5,232 nucleotides of DNA from Candidatus Collierbacteria bacterium RIFOXYD1_FULL_40_9 (GTDB taxonomy: Bacteria > Patescibacteriota > Microgenomatia > UBA1400 > MFAQ01), in contig MFAQ01000010.1 in the NCBI GenBank assembly GCA_001776275.1, forward strand, positions 11,759-16,990. The letters are read 5' to 3'. The notes below the pieces were generated by a model that did not search any database, was not told where the DNA came from, and saw nothing but the letters and a program-made list of their open reading frames with translations. Position 1 is the first letter of the stretch; every line of letters starts with the position of its first letter. A program made the position numbers and the translations under genes. Below, one piece after another: positions 1 through 5,232 of this stretch.

Positions 1-3000
1 TGAGGTAACATCCCAAGTATTGCTATCGACCGCAACGGACTTAGTTCCGGTAGCGATAGCTATATTTCCGGTAGTGCTATTGCCGATAGTTAAGGTTTGG
101 TTATTGGTAGTGGCTAAGATTCCATCTGCAGTTAAAAACGAACTAACGCCAGATAGACCACTAGAAATAGAGGCTACTGGAGTACCAGAATTGACATTTA
201 AAACGGCAAACTTTGCCGAAGTAGTGGCTTGGCCACCAAATAAAAAGTCGACAGTGGAATTTTTGGGATAGATGGAACCATTGGCTTCTTGCCACATGCT
301 CGCGGCGTTTATAGAAGTATTTATATCGACCCAAGAGAGTGTACCAGAGCCATTTGTTTGCAAAACATAACCACTTGAACCAGCGGACCCTGGCCAAGTA
401 TAGGTTTGAGAGTTAAGAGTTGTTGTACTAGCAAAAGTAACACTATCGTTTAAGGAAATAGTTGAGGAATTACTAGTTAAAGTTAAGTTTCCAGTGACAT
501 CGTCAATGGTGTGAGCGACACCGTCCAAATTAACAATTCTTCCTAAAGTATCTATTTGGAATTGGCTTGTGCTACCAATATTGAACAACGATTGTGGGTT
601 GGAATTTCCAACAGAAACATTTCCTTTATCGTTTATATAAAAAGATGGATTGGTATCGCCAGATTGACCATAGACATAAAAACGATTGCTATTAGTAGGA
701 GAGGAAGTATATGCAGTTGGAGCAGTTGCGATATTTGTTGATGATCTGAGTCTTACGAAGTACATTGCAGTGCCACTATTAACGCTATTTGTTGTCCAGT
801 CAGTTGGGACCGAGAAACTTATTGTTCCGTCTGTGGTGAGGTTTGTTGTTCCGTCGACTACATCTGATAGAGTTGTCCATGCTGATCCGTTCCAATATTC
901 TTTGACAAGGGTTAATCCACTGGAAGCTGTGTCTATGTCGAAATTAATTTGATTAAAAACATGATCTAAACCGGCGTAATATGTGGCAGTGGTACCGGTA
1001 TCTGTTGTAGTAAAGGGTGTACCGGAGTTTGATTTTGCCTCCGCAGTGTTATCTGAAAAAGTTCCAGTGTCTGCCGAGGTACAATTGGCACCAGCACAAC
1101 TTAGAACAGAGCTAAATGCAGTTGGTTTGAGAGTTGTGGTGCCAGCATCAGCGATTCTAAGGTTGGTATTTTGATTACCATCAAATATGTTTAATTGATC
1201 ACCAATATTATTGGTTTTGGCTAAAATGTTTGAAGAAATTTCTCTTAAAGATAAGTTGTCGATAGTAAATGAACCGGCAGCACCAGAGGTAACACTGATA
1301 ACGAAGTTACCTGGGATAGAAGCTGATCTGAAAAGTAACCTGTAAGTTCCGTTGGTATCTGTTGTTAGTGACTGTGCAGATTGTGCAAACGCGGTGGTAA
1401 TAGTTGCTGTTGGAGCGGTTCCGGAGACAGCACTAATAGTATATGTAAGCTCATAAAGACGATTGCTGTTTGCACTGGTGGCAAAATTTCCGGAAGTTTG
1501 AGTTAGGGTTCCTGAGCCTGCGCTGTGAGTATAAGTTGCTACATTACCACTAAGTGCCATGTCACCAGTTTGCGACCAGCTAGTGCCACTGGTTAGACTT
1601 CCATTGGTCAAGGTTTCGCTTAGATATTCTGATAAAGATAAAGTTTCTAATTTAGCTGTTGGAGTAGTGGTCCCCAAACCTAATCTACCGGTGCCCAACA
1701 AAGTCATTTTTGTAGTTAGTTCACTATCGCCACCAACAGACGTGGCAAATGATAAATTGCTTCCATTTAAAATGTCTATAGTTGGATTTGTTGATCTAAA
1801 AACAAGGGAACCTGATGTCGAAGCGTCACCAGCTATATCTAATAAGGCGGTTGGAGCTGTTGTGCCGATGCCGACAAAACCGGTGCCATTTGGGCTTAAA
1901 AGAATGTTGCCTGTTGAATTGTAAGTTGAGGAATTTCCTAAGACCAAACTTTGGCGATTAGTAGTAGAAATGTTGCCATTACCATCATAAAAAAGTGCGA
2001 CGTTTGCGGTAGTTCCAGCGATGGTTGCTGTTGGTGTGCCTGAGTCCATGTTTAAAACTGCAAACTTGGCAGAACTAGTTGCTTGTCCTCCCAAAAGAAA
2101 ATCGACAGTGGAGTTTAGAGGATAGAGAGTGCCATTGGCTTGACCCCAGTAACTGTCTCCACCACCCGTTTGAGCCACCCAACTTAAGGTACCAGAGCCG
2201 TTGGTTTGTAAAACATAGGTATTTGACCCGGCTGAGGCTGGCCAAGTGTAGGTTTGACCATTTAAAGTAGTTGTTCCTGCAAAAGTAACATTGTCATTTA
2301 AAGTTATGTTGCTTGAATTACTTGTTAAGGTAAGATCCCCGCTAACATCATCGATAGTGTGAGCAACACCATCGACAATATTAATTGCCCCAGAGTTGCT
2401 AATATTAAATTTGGTAACACCGGAAGCTGATCCGGTCAAAATATCACCAGTTCCATTTTGATCTATGGTTAGGGCGGCTGTAATTGCTGAGGTAGTGGCA
2501 GTAGTAATTGTGGTTCGACCGTCTGCCGTAACTCTAAACTTGGCTGTTTCGGTAGCGCCAGATGATAAAAGAAGTAAGTTGCCACTGCCGGTAGCGACAT
2601 CGTTGCCAACATAACCTGAGATTAGTGATCCACTAGTAAGATTGGCGTTAGTTACTCTAAAAGTATCTTCGGTAGTAGTGCCACCAATAGCCAGTATTTG
2701 TCCGGACCCTAATGCATCTGGTTGTAAAACGATGTCACCACCAGAGCCAACTTCGGTGGTGACGGAAACTGACTCACCTGTAATGGTAAAGTTTCCGGAA
2801 GTGGAAATAATTGAAGGGGAGGAAACAGAAATATTAATGTCGCCATTATTGTCTATAACTGGCACAGAATTGATTGTCGCTGGGTTGGCTGCTGGATACC
2901 CCTGGAGGGTTTCGGAGTTGAGGGCATAACCAACCGTTGCGATTTGTTGTCTGGGGGTGAGGGTTTCCGCGCCGACACCAACTTCTAGGAAAACATCTTG

Positions 3001-4206
3001 GTGGTCTGAGAAAACGGATTGAGGAATTTCGGCGCCACAAGTACCATCGCCGATTAGGGTATTAAAAATACCTTGATTGTCTGGAGTAACTGAACAAGTT
3101 CCAGTTTTGTACAAACAATCTTCACCACCAGCACCGGTACAAGTACCCTCGGTTCCACCAGATAACTGGTCCCAAAGTTTGAAATTGACATTGACGGTAG
3201 TGACGATTGGTGTTCCGACGGAATCGCTGAGGCGACCCTGAAAGGAAAGTTGTCTTTTGGGTGGAGTAAGGGATGTGGCAGCTGAGCTTGGCTTGGCATT
3301 TTTTATGACTTGATTGTAGGCAAGTAGGGCCATAGTAGTGGTAGCAATGACAAGGAGGGCTAAATGGAGGTATGGAGTGAATGAAAGCTGGTGATAGTTA
3401 TAGTAAATTTTGGCAAAACGGTTTTTGGGGGCATTGTGAGGGCTTTTGGGTTTGGGTAAGTATCTTTTTAGCCAAGAAAGAGGTGAAAGTTTGGTGTCGG
3501 TCTGAACATATTCGAATGGGTTTGTATCGATGTAACCTTGTTTGTGACAAAAGCTGGTAAGTCTCTTAACCGATGATTGACGGCGACTTATGACTGACGA
3601 AGTTGTCTGGGATAATTTTAAGTAGGAGACATATGAGCTGAGTTGCTCTTTGCTTAGGACTTGTTTGAGGTGATGAGTGTTGAAAGGGGTGTGTTTGGCA
3701 ATCCAGTTAAAGTAGTGATAGAGATCCGAACAGTAGTTTTTGATTGTAGAGTGAGTCTTTTTTTCTGATTTTAGGTAGGAACTAAACTGATCAATGACTT
3801 TTTGACTAGAAGTAGGGCTTGGGACTTGTTTAGAATTATCAAGGGTAAGATTTGAAGAAGTTGATGTTGATGATGTATTTTGATCTACTATCTGGTTTTG
3901 GGTATCGTCGTTTGCAAAAAAGTTTATTTTTAGGAAAGTTGTCAATCTTCTGATAGATGCTAGCCTTCTATTTATGGTGTTTGTTGGTGTGAAAAGATCT
4001 CTCTGGTTGTTTTGATACTCTTTGTTGTATTTTGAAATATTTAAGTAAAGGTTATAGAGGTCAGGGTTGCCATTTACTTCTAAAAAGGTAAAGAAGTTTC
4101 TTAGGTCACTAAGGTAATTTTTGATAGAAACAGCAGACAGTCCAGACTCAGATAGGAAGCTAGCAAACTCTTTGAGTAGCTCGTGGTTGTCTTTGGGCAG
4201 GTTCAT
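1..4206 (-). CDS. Giant membrane-anchored fibre protein with two N-terminal recombinase core-binding domains (partial, C-terminus beyond window)
   Basis: One reading frame of 1402 codons runs without a stop from ATG at 4206 to the window edge, so the C-terminus is missing. The start is secure: TAA lies directly before the ATG in frame, and AGGGAG lies 13 bases upstream. Order of parts: two core-binding SAM-like domains (about 8-95 and 136-232), a basic linker (about 243-270), one membrane span (278-297), a head domain with four cysteines ending in LTPRQ (318-436), beta-rich fibre, duplicated block copy 1 (611-775), tail-fibre motifs GIGTTAPTALLDI (779-791) and GLGTTTPTAKLET (843-855), two jelly-roll-like modules (about 862-990 and 1031-1158), and block copy 2 (1227-1395). 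The basic residues before the span and Cys/Thr/Ser-rich repeats after it imply N-terminus inside, fibre outside. No recombinase catalytic Arg-His-Arg-Tyr domain is present. It is probably a cell-surface adhesin or fibre; the function of the DNA-binding-type head is unknown. Similar fibres often end in an intramolecular chaperone domain, which cannot be seen here. Confidence 0.9.
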   Translation of the reverse strand, partial: MNLPKDNHELLKEFASFLSESGLSAVSIKNYLSDLRNFFTFLEVNGNPDLYNLYLNISKYNKEYQNNQRDLFTPTNTINRRLASIRRLTTFLKINFFANDDTQNQIVDQNTSSTSTSSNLTLDNSKQVPSPTSSQKVIDQFSSYLKSEKKTHSTIKNYCSDLYHYFNWIAKHTPFNTHHLKQVLSKEQLSSYVSYLKLSQTTSSVISRRQSSVKRLTSFCHKQGYIDTNPFEYVQTDTKLSPLSWLKRYLPKPKSPHNAPKNRFAKIYYNYHQLSFTPYLHLALLVIATTTMALLAYNQVIKNAKPSSAATSLTPPKRQLSFQGRLSDSVGTPIVTTVNVNFKLWDQLSGGTEGTCTGAGGEDCLYKTGTCSVTPDNQGIFNTLIGDGTCGAEIPQSVFSDHQDVFLEVGVGAETLTPRQQIATVGYALNSETLQGYPAANPATINSVPVIDNNGDINISVSSPSIISTSGNFTITGESVSVTTEVGSGGDIVLQPDALGSGQILAIGGTTTEDTFRVTNANLTSGSLISGYVGNDVATGSGNLLLLSSGATETAKFRVTADGRTTITTATTSAITAALTIDQNGTGDILTGSASGVTKFNISNSGAINIVDGVAHTIDDVSGDLTLTSNSSNITLNDNVTFAGTTTLNGQTYTWPASAGSNTYVLQTNGSGTLSWVAQTGGGDSYWGQANGTLYPLNSTVDFLLGGQATSSAKFAVLNMDSGTPTATIAGTTANVALFYDGNGNISTTNRQSLVLGNSSTYNSTGNILLSPNGTGFVGIGTTAPTALLDIAGDASTSGSLVFRSTNPTIDILNGSNLSFATSVGGDSELTTKMTLLGTGRLGLGTTTPTAKLETLSLSEYLSETLTNGSLTSGTSWSQTGDMALSGNVATYTHSAGSGTLTQTSGNFATSANSNRLYELTYTISAVSGTAPTATITTAFAQSAQSLTTDTNGTYRLLFRSASIPGNFVISVTSGAAGSFTIDNLSLREISSNILAKTNNIGDQLNIFDGNQNTNLRIADAGTTTLKPTAFSSVLSCAGANCTSADTGTFSDNTAEAKSNSGTPFTTTDTGTTATYYAGLDHVFNQINFDIDTASSGLTLVKEYWNGSAWTTLSDVVDGTTNLTTDGTISFSVPTDWTTNSVNSGTAMYFVRLRSSTNIATAPTAYTSSPTNSNRFYVYGQSGDTNPSFYINDKGNVSVGNSNPQSLFNIGSTSQFQIDTLGRIVNLDGVAHTIDDVTGNLTLTSNSSTISLNDSVTFASTTTLNSQTYTWPGSAGSSGYVLQTNGSGTLSWVDINTSINAASMWQEANGSIYPKNSTVDFLFGGQATTSAKFAVLNVNSGTPVASISSGLSGVSSFLTADGILATTNNQTLTIGNSTTGNIAIATGTKSVAVDSNTWDVTS
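22..528 (-). repeat. Duplicated fibre block, copy 2 (residues 1227-1395)
   Basis: This is the second copy, opening LDGVAHTIDDVTG, 616 residues after copy 1. It keeps TFASTTTLNSQTYTWP, YVLQTNGSGTLSWV and STVDFLFGGQATTSAKFAVLN. It diverges after SGTPVAS. The window ends before the position where the GIGTT motif would be expected, so whether this copy is complete is unknown. Confidence 0.85.
733..1116 (-). other. Second beta-sandwich module (residues about 1031-1158)
   Basis: The module has a cysteine pair SCAGANC (1037 and 1042), then ATYYAGLDHVFNQINFDID, KEYWNGSAWTTLSD, GTISFSVPTDWTT and MYFVRLRSS. The 'YWNGSAWT...DGTISF..P.DW....YFVRLR' order is a recurring module in long bacterial surface and fibre proteins. 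Its ligand is unknown. It is followed by VSVGNSNPQSLFNIG (1197-1211), a degenerate tail-fibre motif. Confidence 0.5.
1237..1623 (-). other. Jelly-roll / carbohydrate-binding-like module (residues about 862-990)
   Basis: The pattern begins LTNGSLTSGTSWSQTGDM, passes through ATYTHSAGSGTLTQTSG, RLYELTYTISAVSGT and GTYRLLFRS, and ends SFTIDNLSLREI. It resembles CenC-type (CBM4/9-like) beta-sandwich modules, which end in a similar 'iDDVsL' strand. Sugar binding is only a possibility; no binding residues can be assigned by eye. Confidence 0.5.
1882..2376 (-). repeat. Duplicated fibre block, copy 1 (residues 611-775)
   Basis: The block opens with VDGVAHTIDDVSG and contains TFAGTTTLNGQTYTWP, YVLQTNGSGTLSWV, STVDFLLGGQATSSAKFAVLN and LVLGNSS. 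Its partner is at residues 1227-1395. Over the first 67 residues, 56 are identical (counted by eye on the translation). It leads directly into the GIGTTAPTALLDI tail-fibre motif (779-791). Confidence 0.85.
2899..3255 (-). other. Fibre head domain with four cysteines (residues 318-436)
   Basis: The domain begins RQLSFQGRLSD, a form of the 'yqGrLtd..G.p' opening seen in many tail-fibre-like surface proteins. It continues with NFKLWDQLSGG, an NQGIFNTLIGDG turn, VFLEVGVG, and the closing motif LTPRQQIATVGYALN. Cysteines 356, 364, 371 and 390 lie outside the membrane and could form two disulfides. The recognition comes from motif order; the molecular role of this domain is not established. Confidence 0.7.
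3316..3375 (-). other. Transmembrane segment of the fibre protein (residues 278-297)
   Basis: The hydrophobic stretch PYLHLALLVIATTTMALLAY is the only clear membrane span in the visible protein. It is preceded by a strongly basic region (KRYLPKPK, then KNRFAK) and followed by few charges, so the positive-inside rule places residues 1-277 in the cytoplasm and the fibre outside. It would act as an internal signal-anchor. PSSAA (306-310), about 13 residues beyond the span, could be a signal-peptidase site, but it is further from the span than usual. Confidence 0.85.
3511..3801 (-). other. Core-binding SAM-like domain, copy 2 (residues 136-232)
   Basis: This second domain has the same fold pattern: VIDQFSSYLKSEKKTHSTIKN, then TIKNYCSDLYHYFNWI (154-169), LSKEQLSSYVSYL (184-196) and SRRQSSVKRLTSF (207-219), ending GYIDTNPFE, the usual exit of a recombinase core-binding domain. 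In true recombinases the catalytic domain would start here. Instead, a basic Pro-rich linker leads to a membrane span. Key blocks line up with copy 1 at an offset of 127-128 residues, which suggests an internal duplication. Confidence 0.78.
3922..4185 (-). other. Core-binding SAM-like domain, copy 1 (residues 8-95)
   Basis: This stretch has the helical pattern of the N-terminal domain of XerC/XerD-like tyrosine recombinases: a first helix LLKEFASFLSE, then the characteristic SIKNYLSDLRNFFTFL (27-42), and a last helix NRRLASIRRLTTFLK (79-93). In the family this domain clamps one face of DNA. The assignment is by recognisable pattern only. A Ser/Thr/Asn-rich linker (about 100-133) separates it from copy 2. 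Confidence 0.7.
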
Positions 4207-4219
4207 TTACTTTTTACGA

Positions 4220-4225
4220 CTCCCT
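4220..4225 (-). promoter_or_regulatory. Ribosome binding site of the fibre gene
   Basis: On the minus strand AGGGAG lies 13 bases upstream of the ATG at 4206, slightly further than the usual 5-10. It overlaps the TAG stop of the 46-codon gene upstream, so ribosomes ending that gene could feed directly into this start. No other purine-rich stretch lies nearer. Confidence 0.55.
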
Positions 4226-4364
4226 AAGATGAGCTAATTAGGATAAGGAAAAGAATAGGAGCCAAGAAAATAGTGCCTGCGGTAATTATTTCGAGAAGCA
4301 TTTGTTTATTTGAGCCTGACTTGTTTTGAAGAAAATCTTGTTGAGAGAAGTCGTTTATTAACAT
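4224..4364 (-). CDS. Small single-span membrane protein, 46 residues, function unknown
   Basis: ATG at 4364 opens a 46-residue frame ending TAG. The first ~20 residues are polar (MLINDFSQQDFLQNKSGSNK). One hydrophobic segment follows (about 23-43, with IITAGTIFLAPILFLILI), ending SSS. No family is recognised. It lies between a strong promoter and the fibre gene, in the same direction, and ends 17 bases before the fibre start, so co-transcription is likely. There is no clear Shine-Dalgarno sequence before its ATG, only AT-rich leader, which lowers confidence; an internal ATG at codon 22 (4301) would leave only the membrane segment. It may be a partner or assembly factor of the fibre, or a leader peptide whose translation couples to the fibre start. 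Both ideas are inference. Confidence 0.55.
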   Translation of the reverse strand: MLINDFSQQDFLQNKSGSNKQMLLEIITAGTIFLAPILFLILISSS

Positions 4365-4400
4365 TATTATTTTTTATGTTGATAACTTCTATTTAGGTTC

Positions 4401-4420
4401 ATATTAGACGATATTAGACG
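4401..4420. repeat. Perfect tandem decamer in the leader
   Basis: ATATTAGACG occurs twice with no gap (on the transcribed strand CGTCTAATAT twice). It lies a few bases downstream of the predicted transcription start. A ten-base spacing puts both copies on the same helix face, as in operators bound by tandem protein subunits; this role is inferred. Confidence 0.6.
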
Positions 4421-4424
4421 GTTA

Positions 4425-4438
4425 TATATTTAAATATA
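4425..4438. repeat. 14-bp perfect palindrome over the -10 box
   Basis: TATATTTAAATATA reads identically on both strands and contains the whole -10 hexamer and the bases leading to the likely start of transcription. It could be a repressor site, but AT-only palindromes also arise by chance in AT-rich spacers. Confidence 0.4.
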
Positions 4439-4461
4439 GACAAGTTTATTTGGGAAGTCAA
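4433..4461 (-). promoter_or_regulatory. Sigma-70-type promoter for the small membrane gene and fibre gene
   Basis: On the minus strand TTGACT (4461-4456, five of six to consensus) is followed by a 17-base spacer and TATATT (4438-4433, five of six). Transcription would start near 4426, giving a leader of about 60 bases before the ATG at 4364. The position directly upstream of a two-gene set supports the call. Confidence 0.7.
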
Positions 4462-4823
4462 CACTATATGTTTAGGTTAGCAGACAGCGGGATTGATAAA
4501 CTAAGTGATTAGCTGTGCCTATTTGTTTCGGTAATATTCTTTTAAACAAACTTATTGTTTTATTATTGTTGCATGCTTTTGCGGTAATAAATATTTTCAT
4601 GCGTTTATTGAACTTGAAATATACTTTATTTATGCGGATATTCTGTTTAAGGCTTATATGTTGTGTGAAAATATATTTGATACCTTTAGATATATATTGT
4701 TAGATATATATGTGGTGATTTTATTTCGCCTTTTATTGGTGAGGTAGCTGCCTTTTTGGGGGAAGATACAAGCTTGGTTGTTAGTTTGATACCTTAGTAG
4801 TGCATGCTGTAGAACTTGTAGGA
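4462..4823. other. AT-rich intergenic spacer without a convincing gene
   Basis: About 360 bases lie between the stop of the right-hand gene and the promoter. They are much richer in A and T than the fibre gene. No tRNA, rRNA or recognisable riboswitch is seen. The largest open frames (62 codons on plus from 4515, 42 codons on minus from 4600) have no ribosome site or family-like sequence. The spacer holds a 12-bp direct repeat (4686-4711). TTTGATACCTT occurs at 4676-4686 and again at 4785-4795. AGTAGT (4796-4801) and ACTACT (4823-4828) could pair across a 21-base loop, but no T-run follows, so no intrinsic terminator can be claimed for the right-hand gene. Confidence 0.6.
4686..4711. repeat. 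12-bp direct repeat in the spacer
   Basis: TTAGATATATAT occurs at 4686-4697 and 4700-4711, separated by two bases (14-base period). It lies outside any supported gene. It may be a protein site or simply slippage-prone AT sequence. Confidence 0.6.
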
Positions 4824-5232
4824 CTACTTTGTTTTAGATCTTAAGTAGAAGTATTCGGAGTAGATATATTGAAGGGTTAAGTAGAGATATACACCTGTAT
4901 AAGCATTTCTTAGGAAGTAGAGGCAAGCTAGTGAGGTCATCAAGGCGATTGTGAGTGGGATGGGTCTTATGTTGTTGTAGGTGTATGCTTGTAGTTTTTC
5001 TTTTTCTGTAAACATCTTTTTGGGATAGAGACAGAGACATGAAGAATGGAGAACGTTTTTATTTATTATTTGATCTTTCCAAATAAAACCTATTTTCTTG
5101 ACTCTGACAAAAATGAGGTTTGGTAGGTTTGTTGGTAGAAAATATTCCCCCTTAATGTCACTTAGAGTTTCGTAGAGTGGTTTTTGAGGGTTTTGGGCAT
5201 CGTAGAGCGTTATTTTGCTAAGGTTTCTGGTG
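4824..5232 (-). CDS. C-terminal part of a membrane-anchored protein with an Ig-like regulatory-type domain (N-terminus beyond window)
   Basis: A frame open from the right edge (first full codon at 5231) runs 135 residues to TAG at 4826-4824. The first part, ITLYDAQNPQKPLYETLSD, then KGEYFLPTNLP and LIFVRVKKIGF, follows the pattern of carboxypeptidase-regulatory-like / Cna-B-like beta-sandwich domains ('v.LyDa....p...t.Td.nG.Y.f..lp.g.Y.l.v.k.Gf'), which often serve as stalk or spacer modules in surface proteins. The second part has a hydrophobic segment (IPLTIALMTSLACLYFL) and a Tyr/Leu-rich second one (GVYLYLTLQYIYSEYFYL), and ends LRSKTK. The visible Met at 5015 is internal, not a start, since the domain reads through it. 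It is transcribed in the same direction as the fibre gene but is separated by 360 bases with its own promoter, so it is probably not co-transcribed. The overall function is unknown. Confidence 0.7.
   Translation of the reverse strand, partial: TRNLSKITLYDAQNPQKPLYETLSDIKGEYFLPTNLPNLIFVRVKKIGFIWKDQIINKNVLHSSCLCLYPKKMFTEKEKLQAYTYNNIRPIPLTIALMTSLACLYFLRNAYTGVYLYLTLQYIYSEYFYLRSKTK

Noticed and set aside
20..1924. Several plus-strand open frames of 60-120 codons within the first 2 kb
   Set aside because: They lie antisense to the continuous 1402-codon minus-strand frame and have the Val/Pro-rich composition expected from the complement of Thr/Gly/Asn codons.
2846..3299. Minus-strand open frames of 64 and 81 codons
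   Set aside because: They are in other frames of the large gene and are low-complexity Pro/Ser/Arg shadows; the main frame carries recognisable domains here.
3511..4206. Functional XerC/XerD-type recombinase
   Set aside because: Only core-binding-like domains are present; the catalytic Arg, His, Arg and Tyr motifs do not follow, and a membrane span does.
1..4206. Prophage tail-fibre gene
   Set aside because: The tail-fibre motifs are real, but the N-terminal membrane anchor and the lack of phage genes in the window favour a cellular surface protein. Phage origin of the repeats is still possible.
4472..4600. Minus-strand 42-codon frame beginning MKIFITAKA
   Set aside because: There is no Shine-Dalgarno sequence, no resemblance to a known family beyond the first few residues, and nothing around it supports a gene. 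It remains possible but unsupported.
4515..4703. Plus-strand 62-codon frame rich in Leu, Ile and Cys
   Set aside because: There is no ribosome site, the composition is what AT-rich sequence gives by chance, and it lies opposite the direction of all supported genes.
4738..4760. Rho-independent terminator at AGGTAGCTGCCTTTTT
   Set aside because: The stem is only about four pairs and would act on the plus strand, where no gene precedes it.
4834..5040. Minus-strand 68-codon frame
   Set aside because: It overlaps the right-hand partial gene in another frame; the main frame has a domain-like pattern and is open to the window edge.

Overview
The sequence suggests a member of the Candidate Phyla Radiation (Patescibacteria, most like Microgenomates-type genomes). 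This is inference from style, not from a marker gene. The evidence is a giant low-complexity Thr/Ser/Gly/Asn-rich surface protein with phage-tail-fibre motifs (GIGTTxPTxxLDI, LTPRQ, YVLQTNGSGTLSW), a neighbouring membrane-anchored protein with a carboxypeptidase-regulatory-like fold, and AT-rich spacers. The standard bacterial code fits every gene, and UGA is not needed as a sense codon.

All supportable genes are on the minus strand. Reading right to left: (1) 5231-4824 is the C-terminal end of a gene that enters from the right edge; it has a small Ig-like domain followed by two hydrophobic segments. (2) 4823-4462 is an AT-rich spacer of about 360 bases with no convincing gene, holding a 12-bp direct repeat. 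(3) 4461-4401 is a near-consensus sigma-70 promoter (TTGACT, 17 bp, TATATT) whose -10 lies in a 14-bp palindrome, with a perfect tandem decamer just downstream. (4) 4364-4224 encodes a 46-residue single-span membrane peptide. (5) 4206-1 is one uninterrupted reading frame of 1402 codons that leaves the window still open. Open frames on the plus strand below 4206 are shadows of this gene.

The large gene is the centre of interest. Its first ~232 residues contain two copies of the SAM-like core-binding (DNA-binding) domain of tyrosine recombinases, with no catalytic domain. A basic linker and one membrane span (about 278-297) follow. More than 1,100 residues of predicted extracellular fibre come next: a head domain, two jelly-roll-like modules, tail-fibre motifs and a duplicated ~165-residue block. 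The architecture is a predicted cytoplasmic DNA-binding module physically joined through the membrane to a long surface fibre. The small membrane peptide probably shares its promoter and transcript.
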